Below, one piece after another: positions 37,175 to 48,400 of a stretch of 64,000 nt of DNA. The stretch lies in contig VUYV01000007.1 of assembly GCA_008711295.1 (NCBI GenBank), forward strand, positions 5,790,659 to 5,854,658. Direction: 5' to 3'. This DNA is from Anarhynchus alexandrinus. Taxonomy: Eukaryota; Chordata; Aves; Charadriiformes; Charadriidae. The translations under genes were made by a program, and so were the position numbers. Below the pieces are notes generated by a model. That model had not been told where the DNA came from. It did not search any database and was given only the letters and a program-made list of their open reading frames with translations. Within the stretch, counting starts at the first letter, position 1. The number at the start of each line of letters is the position of its first letter.

Positions 37175-37192
37175 TTTTTTTTTTTTTTTTTT
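37175..37192. repeat. T18 homopolymer
   Basis: Eighteen consecutive T lie within USP10 intron 1. It could be the reverse poly-A end of an old retroposed element, but no element body was recognised next to it. Confidence 0.85.
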
Positions 37193-38914
37193 GGTACTCT
37201 CCAATGCTTTATGAGAATGTTTTGAATTCAGTCCCTGAACTTTAATTGCAAAATCTTGATAGGTGGAAATAAGGCAAATAAATTAAATTTGAAGTACTGG
37301 TAACATAAGAACGTTTAATTAAAAACTGGAGCATCTGTGCCACCAGCAGCTTCATATGAAAAGAGGTACCATTTTAGAAGTGCACAAAGTATATTTAATA
37401 TTGGATTGATTTTTTAAAATTTATGTCCTAGTTGTTGGTGGTGTCAGTATCTGAAAGGAGAGATTTTATGTACATTGTGTACCATCCCACCTAAAGTGCT
37501 CTCATTTTTAAGGGTTATTCAAGCATTGTTTACTTTTATTTTCATCTTTGGTCTCATGAATGTGAGTGTCTGCAAGAAGGCATTCCCATTTGAAAACGCC
37601 CAGTTCAGAACTTCTGGATCTTGAAACTAGCATTTAAAAAAAACTGGTGGAAACTAAACCTTGTGAATAATTTTCTTTTTAAAGTGATTAGTTGTTACAC
37701 CTCAGTATGGAAGATACTAGATGGAAAAAATATCAATATCTGATCATGAGGTGTAAGAAAGGCATTTTTTTATGTTGATATATGTTTACTCACGTTAATT
37801 AAAATCATGTTAATTTTAGTATGTTTAATAACATACTCTACATCTCGGATAAATGGTCAAATTGGGTTACAGTTGTGAATTGCAAAATGGAAGACATCCA
37901 CCAGTATATTTTAGGTTTACTGTTTTGTTTTTCTATTCCAAAGGAGACGTTTGGAAACACTGACGAGAAAGTGGAAAGGTAGCAGAGGTAGATATTCCCG
38001 CTGCCCGGAATTCCACAAAGCCTTGTCCTCTCCACACCCCCGCCCCTCTTCCCCCCCCAGAGGAGACTTATTTTCCGTCTGTTTTTCTTATACAGCTGCA
38101 AGTGGAAGATCGTTGAAATTTATATGGTACTGTTTGGACGTTGCTCTTAAGCTATGGCAGAAATCAAGCTCACCAGACTGAGGTATCCTTGACTACTCTT
38201 AATGCAAGGTTAACGATTGCGGAGTTCAGTGATCTGGGGAGTGGCAGGAGAAATGCAGTGTGAAATACGCACTCCCAAAAAAGTGAGAGAGGATTCCTTC
38301 CCAGGAGCCAGAACAGAAAGCTGCCATGTAGGTTGCAGAGATGGTTTGAGAAGGAGAGGAAGATCAGATTTGACTCTGAATTAAGCCTCTTAGGGATTAT
38401 GTATCTTTAAAAGTAAGTCTAGGGGTAACATTACAACTGGAAATTCTCAAAACTTCCCCCCAATATTCTCTTAGAGTTTTTGTTCCAAATGCAGTGTCGA
38501 TGTAAGACTGGACTTTCTTCTAAGCATCATTCCTGCTCTACTTTGTGAGTTACCATTTATACCATTTACTATTTAGCATGCTTTTCAAGCAGATGCTTTT
38601 TTTTTGTCTGAGCATATAAATCAAAATTATTTTTTTTAATATGTAATTGAATGTTAAACAATATTTTTGCTTGGAGAAGGCTTGATTTTTTTGCCTTAAA
38701 ATAAAATTTGTGTAGAGCTCTGAGTAATTAAGCTTCAACTCAACACTGGAGTATGTTGCCATACATACTTTAGGTTTTGTATTATCGATGGTGATAGGCA
38801 TGGATTTTGCTAACGGGGCCACTTCAGCTGTCTGTCCATATGCGTGGTCATAGCGATTCTTTGCTCAGGTAACCGTACAGTTGCAGTTACTGTAAAGTAA
38901 AAGGCAGTTGATGG

Positions 38915-39040
38915 GCCGAGACGTCGGTAACGGTCGGCATGACAAGCAGCTTACCTCCGAGCAAATCGCAATCTCTCGCCTGCGTGAGGGCTGACCGTAA
39001 GCAGTCTGTATCTGAAACCCACTTTTTCCTCGGAGGTTGT
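38915..39040. other. CpG-richer patch with 9-bp inverted repeat in USP10 intron 1
   Basis: ACCTCCGAG at 38953-38961 is the exact reverse complement of CTCGGAGGT at 39029-39037. The arms bracket a segment richer in CpG than the AT-rich intron around it. Function is unknown; a regulatory element is possible but unsupported. Confidence 0.35.
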
Positions 39041-42000
39041 ATGGTGAAGTCCCAGTCTATTATCCGTGATTGGGGTCTGGAAGTACACACGAGTTTAGAG
39101 ACTGGCACAGTGCAGGGGACATTCGGGTTTGGCATTTAAAGGAATCAATTTGATGTAGTCCTAATGGGTATGTCTGTTTCTTATGGAAATGCACACCTGA
39201 AAACATTAGAATTGCAACTGAAATGGCCTCAAATGGCTTTGGCAAAGTTTTACCATGTGCTGGTGTATCTCTGTTCTGTGGTTTAAATGTTATTTGCAGA
39301 GTGTGGGGTAAATGAATGCTGATTGTGAGTAGCTTGTGTAGGAATTGTGTAAATAATTTAATTAAGCTTTTGTTTGATTGTTCCAAGTATTAGATTTTTA
39401 TTTGGCAGTTTGGAAAAAAGCTAACTTCGAGGCTTTTGAAATTATGTGGAATAATTTAGAGTGTACAAGCTAGGACCCCAAAAGCTCATACTGATAACGA
39501 GATTATTTCTTGCAAGGGATTGCTTTTATAAAATCCTAGTGCTCTCTTGCTTAATAATGCTTACTACTTAGGCGTTTCAGTTGCAGAAAAACCTTTTAAA
39601 TTTGAGTATAGTGGTTCAGGGTAAGTACTACAGTGATGTCTTTCTGAAGCTGTTTCACAGCTAAAACAAGTATGTTCTTACACAGAGACCGTTTGTATAG
39701 CGCTGGGCACACCGATTCATTGGGCTGGAGGATGGACAGACAGCAGGCACGGAGTATAGCGCTGTATTTCAAGTTGCTTAAAATGCCATGGCTTTCCCCT
39801 CCTCTGCATCCTTTTTTGTAGAGATTGTTATACTTGCCAAGTGATGTGATATCTCGGTTCTTTTTCACTTCAGCACGTAGTTGTGCCTTAAAAAGGGTGG
39901 ATGATTCTGTCGTGCTAGCGGAGGGTGCTGGGTGTGCAGTTTGCAGGAATCTGTTTCTTGAGAGAGGCAGAGGAAAGGAAGGTTGGTTAAGTTAGGTAGG
40001 TTTAATGTCATCAGTCGTATGGCCTAATAGGTTTGTTTTGAAACGGTATTTTTCTCAGTTTATTATGCAGGGATCTCTTAACTGGTTTATTTCGTGTTTG
40101 TAGGTGTAAAGCATTGTTAAATAAAGCCTCATAAACAAAAATAAAATTCTGATTTCTTTAGGCCCAAATGAGATGGGGTTTTTGTGCTATAGTCTAACTA
40201 AGATTAGTGTTTGCATTAGGTGTTGGTAAATTTTTAATGTCCTGTTTTAAGTTATGAAGAAACAGTTGCATAGGCACAACACTTCCATAGGTGAATACAT
40301 CATTACATAGTAAAACAGTTTCATAAAGATCGTATTAATGATCACTTTGTTTAACTTTTGTATTGTGCCCTAATTGAAAAAGAAGCACTTTTGCTCGGAA
40401 AGAAGTACCGGGCCTGTGATACCTCAGTTAAAAATGTTGGTAAATGAAAAGGCTCTATTATATGGAGGAATTCAGGTTGTATTTATGTAACTTTTAATAG
40501 TCTACAGTTGAGATTCATGACTGCATCAAAAATATCTCCTAAAAACATAATTTAGTTATGACTCAGCAAGTGTTTCTCTTTGGCATGTTCTGGGAATATG
40601 ATAAATTCCAGCTGGTACGTTACTGTATAAAAATGACTTGCTTATATTGAGAACATAGGCCAAGTTTGAGTCCTGTGCCAAGAACTATGAGGCCATTCAC
40701 TCAAGTACAATTTAGGGATCCTGTTCTGTTTAGGTGTTGTGCTGTCTCGGTTGGTAGTTAGCAGTTGGTTATGTGAAGGGTTTTTAAAGCATTAACTGTT
40801 TCACTGTGCTTCAGACGGTTGTATCACAGATGTTCCAGTTTATTTTGACTGTTAGAATTGTTTGTCGACTAAGCCAGATTCTATTAATATTTGTTTAAAA
40901 ACACTGAAGGGCATTCAAATGGTTAAACTCTTTTCCACACGTAAGTGATGTATGTATAAATCACTTACTGTGTAAGAAAACTATATTTTGTAATTGCAGT
41001 GGAATTTAGTTCAAACTTAAGCTTTGAAATTTATGAATGTAGATGGCTGTGAGTCATGCAAACAGCAAGTACATGAGTTTTATTGGAATAAATCACCTAA
41101 AGTAAAAAAAAAAGGGATTGAATTACTGTATGTACAGTTTGTGGCAGCAGCCTGCACTTCACTATAGATGATTTTTCAAACTTAAAATCTTTTTTCTGTG
41201 GTTCAACTCCCAATCTAGTTAGTTGTGTTTTGATACAGCCAAGCTAAGGATTTACCATGAGCAAGAGTTGACACTGATAAAAAAACTTTTCTGATAGAAG
41301 GGTGGAAAATAGCAAAGAATTATCTTAAATGACCATCAGCGTACACTGAAGATGAATGAGAGTGGTAAGCTGTAATGTACTGGACCAAATTGACCTGCTT
41401 TTATCTGTAGCCATAATATTTGTGGCTAGTGACTCTCTTAATGTGAGTCCTTTCACATGCCAAAAATGTGTTATCAGTGGTATTTTCCAGTCCTCTTGTC
41501 TATTTTGTCAGTTTATTCAACTCCTTGTTCAGCTGTTTTCTGTCCCAGTATCTCTCTGCTCTCTTGAATGTTCAGATGCTTTTCAGCGGTGGTGGAAGTT
41601 TATAGAAGCTTCCAGGTGCTATGAAATGCCAACATGTCAGGCCTTTTTATTGGGAATGTTTCATTGAAAAAATGAAATGTAAACTCTCATTTTAGTGTGG
41701 GATTTTTTTTGCGGTTTTGTAAGTTACTTTTCTTTTTTTCTTCATAGAAATACAGATGCAAAATATCTAAAAGGGTGCTGGAAGATAATGTTCCGAAAAG
41801 ACATTTCACCTTAGGTTTGTTATGCAGAGTTTCAGGCACAGGGGTAACAAAATTTGTAGGAGCAGCTATACCAAAATTGATGATTTTTAGATCTTGTGTA
41901 TTTTTTGACACTTAGGCAGTTTCAGTTCTGTGCTTGTGCACTTAGGGAGTGGTACCATTAGTCTGGTGTAAGTCATTAGTTTAGCAGAACTCTGGAAAAG

Positions 42001-42393
42001 TAATTCTTGGGTTTTTTTTCTGTTGTGAAGGGTAGGTATCTCTGTTGTTTTAGAAGGTAAACCAGCTTGTGCCTAGGGCTTGTATGAACTGATACGACTT
42101 CTCACCCTACATTTTGGTTTAAAACTGGTCACGGGATGAGCTGCAGTTTGTGCTGCGATTACCTCTAGCGGGAATTTCAAGGAAAATGCATTGTATACAG
42201 TTCTAGAGCCTAAAGAACTTTGTTAAAGACTTGGGAAGGAATTAAGATGAGAGTTGGGATGTGAACAGGTGAGTTTTCTGGCACCCAACGCATCTTTTTG
42301 AATGCTAGTATCTTAATAAATATTACTGTAAATTTATTAATGACATTGAATATAAATCCTTCTTTAACAGAGATCCTTCTCTTTTATTTTTAG

Positions 42394-42462
42394 TATATTT
42401 TTGGGGAGTTCAGCCCTGACGAATTTAATCAGTTCTTTGTGACTCCACGATGCTCTGTTGAG
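42394..42462 (+). CDS. USP10: USP10 exon 2: G3BP-binding FGxF motif
   Basis: This 69-nt phase-0 exon encodes 23 residues, [20 protein letters not shown] and SVE (residues 8-30). It matches the start of human USP10 after MALHSPQ. The FGDF motif that binds the NTF2-like domain of G3BP is FGEF here (42400-42411). The acceptor is TTTTTAG at 42393 and the donor is GTAAGA at 42463. Confidence 0.93.
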
Positions 42463-45400
42463 GTAAGATCTACTTTAAACTTCTTTTAGAAATAACATTT
42501 TAAAGCTGTTTCTTTGTGTATATTTGAAATATAACAATACAATTACTGTTTTTACCACTCTCTTAGCTTTCTAATTTACAAACTGAAGATACTGAACAGG
42601 ACTCGTCTTTCCATGTATGTGGATGTTAAGTCAATTTTTAGAAATCAGAAATTAATTATTCCACCTTCTGCTTGTCATCTTTCAGAGCTGAAACAGCTGA
42701 CACTAGTGATAGGATTTTGAAAGTGAGTTATGCAGCCCTATTACCTCAGCTTTGCTTGCTTTTTTTTTTTTGAGGTGGATATAGAGAAAAGTTTTTCAGC
42801 ACTGTTCTTAGTTTTAAGAAAGGTGGGCTTCTAAATCTTGTGAGCCTTTTGAAGCACAGAGATTCCTAGTATTTTTTGACAGGTGGAGCCCTGCTAACGA
42901 TCAAAGCTGTGCTCACAAGGAAGGCTGTGCATGAGCTCTGAGAAATGGATCAATAATGGGCTAATTACAGTGGCAGTGAGAACCACAGAGTGGAAACAGT
43001 TGGCTTTGTGTGTTTGAGTTCATAATATACTAGAGATAGTATTGTAGACTCTTATTCTCTGTAGTTCTTGGTAGAGAGTGAAGAAACCATTTTCCTTTGT
43101 AGGGAAGAGTATTATGCTATTGTCCTGATCTCTGAACTTGAAAAACATTTTCCTCTAGGTCAATTTCCATGTTTTTCCTTCAAACATTCCATTCAAACAT
43201 TTCCCTCCTCCCCTCTCAACATAAAGGAAACAAACACTTCAACTGTAGGAAGGGAAATCCTTTTGTCACATTTTACGACTCTGAGGACCATTGTTAATGC
43301 ATCTTAGTTTCCTGTAACTTAATTTTCCAAGTATAATTAGTATAGTATACCTCTAAACAATAAAGTGCATGAAGGGAATGGGGGGGGGTTGGGGGGTGGG
43401 GGAAGTTTAGAAAGAAAGATAGCTTCTACTTGCCTTTAGGGTTAGCTTTGTATCTTCTCTGGTAGGTGGGAAGTAATGCAGGATAGGTCTTCAGATAATA
43501 CATGTTTCTTCTGGTTGTATTGCTGTTTTCCCACCATTAAATACAGTAGCAGCAGTGTGACGTTTGCACTCTATGTAGTGTCACCATAGGTGTCCTACAT
43601 CAGCTATTCTGATGCTTACATTGTGGAAAATTAAAATGTCATATCTTGACTTCTGTAAAGCTGTTCTCATAAAATGTGTTGAGGAAGCATGAGCCTACAG
43701 CATTCAAACCGGTCTTACTTCATTTTGTAACTGTCTCAAGTGTACCACTTACTGGTTAGCTATCAAAATAAAAAACTGTGTTGAACAGTGTTCCTTAAGT
43801 TTGTCCTTGATCTGGTTCAGTTCAATGTTTTAATTATCTGGATGATGAAATAAAAATATGCTTATTAGTTTTACACTGTGCAGATATTTCAGAGAAAAGT
43901 GGTCTGAAAAAATTAGGGTGAAATTCAAGAAGGACAAGACTTAGATTATAATACTGCAGTGGTGTTTGACATACATTCTGTTGGGGACGGTGCCAGTTCT
44001 GGCAGTCCCAGCATCCATTGCTGCTAGTGTCCTTCTGAAGTCCCTTACCTACAGACTGAAGGGGGGGCTGAGGCAAGGGACTAGTTAATGTAACAGATGT
44101 CTAGAATGTCTCTTTTTACAGGGCATTTTTAATACATGTTCTGTCAGATATCTCTTGACTGATACGATTCAGATGACCCTGTTGTACAACACAGGTCAAC
44201 TCAGAAATGTCTGCTTTGCAAAGGTGCTGTTGATTAACCAGGTATATAGGGGACCAATAGGTGGACTACTTTTTATTTTGTTTTATTTTTTATTTTCTTA
44301 AGCACTTTGAATTGCAGAAAAACAAGAATTACAAGTTTTATCATAAACTGTTAACTATAGACTTTTAGAGTAACTTTTCTAGCTCTATCAATAAAACTAT
44401 ATTGAATCTGTGTTCAATATTAATATGGGTAACGGGTTCTTAACAGCTTGGAGTCTCTTTCTGACCAATGGATTCTCATTTTTGACCTGGAAAGGTGATA
44501 TGTTAAGGTGAATTATTGTTTATAAGTAGATTTTACAGTATGTATTCTTCTTGTGCCCTTTTTTGTAATGGAATTTTAGGAATATTTTTCTTGGCACTTC
44601 GATGCAAGAAGTGCTTTAGCAAGTGCTTTAAGAAGGCAATACGTAAGTATTTGTAGCTTTAGAGAACCGAAGACTTCAAGGGAGAAGTCTTTGGTATTTA
44701 TTACACTATTGTAATTAATATTTAAAATAGTATTATAAAACTGCACTACACTGTCAAAGTTTTATCTCCTGCTGCAGAAACAGTTCAGCTGTTCTCCAGG
44801 CAGCTGCTGGACTGCAGCGTAGCAGTGGCCACCATGCAGGCAGGGGAGAAGGTTTCAGCTGCTGGGGGAGTTTGGGGAAAGGCAATGGGGGGTTAGGAAT
44901 TGCCCAGCTGTGGTTACACAGTAGCAGAAGTTGTGTCAACCACTGAGTCCATAAAGTGATAGCAGGGTTTATACCAGACATATTTACAATCCAGATAGAG
45001 ACTATCTGCTCTGGTTACATTATGCTTAGGCTGATGATAAAAATTTTTGGTTTTGTTAAATATGATTAAGAATACACCTCAGCTGAAACATTTCAAGGGC
45101 AGCACTACAGCTGAACCAGGTTTGAGAGTCAGAAGGTTTATTAGGTGTGACTATTGCCTGCGCAAAACTTTGTTTCATCCTTTCACAGGTAATCAGGTCT
45201 GTCTTCAGTTTTTGTCTAAAAAGAGGATATATAGTAACTTACCATGATTTTAAAATGAGCTGTTGAAGGAAGATCCTGATGCTGTGAGGTGAATTGCTTG
45301 AGAAGTTGATGAGCCTGTGGTGTGTAACCAAGATAATCTTTATCTTTCAGTAACTGTGGTAATCTGCAAGGACACTTGAAGCTACAGTGTGGGATTTGAT

Positions 45401-48400
45401 ATATATAGAAGCATGAGTTCAAGACGTGCTCTCAGAAAATCAAACCTTAATAATGATGATATTTTTAAAGGATTCAGATGTTTCAAATGAAACTGATATC
45501 AAATGTTAATAGAGTTGCTTTGTCTTTAAATAAGTTTCATTTCTCTTTTTGTACAGCTCCCCCCATACAATGAAACAGTTTCATGTGGTATTAAGTCCAC
45601 AGGTAAGTTTCACCGTGGTAAGAAATCAACATCCATTTTGCTTAAACTTAAAGGTTGTGACGCTCTCCTTAGATTTACTACAACCTCTCTTTAAATTTAA
45701 TCTTTAGGACTCGTTCAGTAGGTATATATGCATGTATTTGGCAGGTTGGTTTTTAAACAACCTTATTGAGTGAGATCCATGAGAGTATTTGAAAATACTG
45801 CATGAACTTCAGCTAATTAGGTAGACGTGCTTACTCCTCCTTGATTGTGCTACCACACAATCTTCATGTCTCGCAGAAATGTTGCAGGATGTAGCTGTAA
45901 AAATGTGGGGGGCTGAAGTTTGCTAGAGAACTTGTACTGAAGAAATAAGTAACTAGTGTGGCATTCAGCTGGCCCTCCTGTAGCAGCCATAGCGTGAGTA
46001 TTTTCTGGCAGTGGCAACCTGAAGACAGTTCTGCAAGCAGTGCTCTGTTCAGTGTTCCCTTTGACTCTTATTTCTGGCTCTCATATTTTTCTGGAAAGTC
46101 CCTCTCCCTCCCCCCCCTTTTTTTTTTGTCTTGGTGAAAGTATGACTCGTGATGTCAAAATGCTTTACAGAGTTCCGTTTTAATGCTGTAACAGTTACAC
46201 GTGTGCTCTGTCTCAACCCATACACCTTTCAACCTGGCCTTGCTTCATAGTTATATAAAGTTGACAGTTAAGTAGGAGTTGCCGTGTGATCATCACTCTA
46301 TATAGTTTAAACTGAACTTTCTCAGTCTTTTAAGCAGCAGGAAAATTAGTGTTTGGTTTTTGCCCTGAACCAGGGGAAAGCAAGGAAGCTGAGACTCACC
46401 CAGATGTTTATGAGAATGATACAAATGACATCTAGATCTCCTTCAAACTAATGCAGGTGTCTGACTGGACATTTCGCAAAAGTACTTGAGAGGACCAAAA
46501 CGCACATATGAATGTTTAAGAACATCTGATCTTTATGCTTAGCGACTTTGGCCTTGCATTTAAAGGTAAATAAGATAGCTAGTCATAAACAAGGACAGCA
46601 GGCTCCGTTTGAAGGTAGATGTGCAATATTTGTGAAAATTCAGGAGCTTTATTTAGTACAAGACCAGTTTGAGGATCGTGAGTAGTTTGAGGTGGGAGTT
46701 TGAAATGTTCACTAAAAGGGCCATATGGAATTGTCTGTTGTTGATGACAGGGGTGTCCAGTCATATATTGCTTTGTCTAACTGTGGATTTAAGTTCTGTT
46801 CTTTCAGACTGAGATTTTAATATTCCCAAGCCATACAGAAAGTTGGTTTGTACAAATGTTTTTCAGATCATTCCTAGACCCTGAGAGAACCCCTCCCAGC
46901 CCTGAGATTAGGTAATGACAGCAAATTAGGTTTTGCCTGAAAAATGTCTTTAACAAGCTTGCACTGTACTGTGCATGCATATTATCACTGTGATGGCTGC
47001 ATAAGAAGCTGTGGAAACTAAAATGGAATGCTGTGCTTATGCAGAACATTTATAATCATGAGACGACACACACTGACCATGTCACCCACCCGTAGTCTAA
47101 TTTTTTTCCTATACTTATCTTCAGTATTTAACTTTATTACGGAATTAGAAGATCTGTTAATACTTACTAGGAATAATCAAATCACAGCTGATGCTCTAAT
47201 ATGCAGAACTCTGTTAAGATTAATTAGTACTATGTATGCACAGCTTTTGCTATTGTATATAGACTTTGTCCTTGGAGCATCTGTTGGTACTTGTTTCAAT
47301 ATGCTTGTCATGTTGTTCACGACAGATATATTTGTTTCAGTCTATTCAGAAATAGCACTGTGAACTAGATTGAAGCAAAGATGCCCAGAAGCAAAGTGGA
47401 AAGTCAAAACAAATAGAAAAAATTACCTCTCATTTTTTCAAAGGAACTTGACACAATCTTATGGCAAATGAGCTTCTGCCGGTCATCCCATAGACAGTAG
47501 CTACTGCATTTATTATTCTAGTCCTGCTGTAAGGTGCAAAGTTTAATTCCTCAGATTTAACTTCGTAATTTGTATGTTAAATGCTAGAATATCAGTTATG
47601 CTCTTGGCAAGATTTTAGCCCACAATGTTAATTTTGCACCTTCAGCTAAATTACCATTGTGCTATAATTGTAAGGGATGGGTTTTGTTTTCTGCTGCCCG
47701 CTTGCCCCGAGTTTGCTCTTGTCATTGTCTAGTGTACAGTAAGGTGATAAGTTCACCAAAACAGAAGAAAAAGTACTCACTTGGGTTATTTTTTTTGCTA
47801 GGTTAGCTTTCGGTAACACAAGTGCTGGAAGCTTGCTGGAGAGTAGAGGAGCAGAACAGGAGTGCAGAAGTGAGGACTCTCACTTTTGGCTGTCGTAGAC
47901 TTAACTCACCCATGAAGGGAAATGGCATTCTTTGTTTTGAAGCAATTATTATTTTTTTAGCAGGGATTTTGGAAAAGAAACAGAAGCTCCAGTTTGTTTT
48001 GAATTGGTAGAGTTTTGAAATGTGCCCAATAATTAATTCTTATTGTGGTTGGAGGAATATTGGGTGTTTCCAGTTGTTGCTTGTGCTTTTTACTGTTACA
48101 GACGGTAATGAGCTAGCTCTTGGTTCATGCTTGAACTAACAAGATGCTCCATAAGTAGATGAACTAATGAGGAGTAGTTTTGTTGTGAATTTGTGTCCCA
48201 TCTCCCTTAAAACCCGTGCCCTGCATTTCCAAGCAAATGAGGCTGTGGCTGGTTTCATGCAGTGTGTGTTCTGACAAGTCAGGCAGTGTATAACACTGAT
48301 CGCCAGTTGGTGTTGCTGCTAAACAATTAGGGTGATGCCTGAGATGTCCCAGTCCTTCCCTCTTAAGTGGATATCAGGCAGCAGCTTTCCACCTTCCTGC

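Larger units (their letters stand above)
21764..42393 (+). other. USP10: USP10 intron 1 (visible part)
   Basis: About 20.6 kb runs from the gap to the first visible USP10 exon, whose acceptor is TTTTATTTTTAG at 42393. It is AT-rich unique sequence with poly-A/T tracts (for example T at 25194-25207 and 37175-37192) and a short TG/TA tract at 25951-25975. Two modest CpG-containing patches lie at about 29,600-29,850 and 30,420-30,580. No coding exon was recognised. The separately listed duplication, minus-strand relic and inverted repeat lie inside it. Confidence 0.75.
42463..45556 (+). other. USP10: USP10 intron 2
   Basis: This 3.1-kb intron contains a G-rich tract at 43380-43402 and a possible old CR1 fragment at about 43825-43960. 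Otherwise it is unremarkable AT-rich sequence. Confidence 0.85.
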
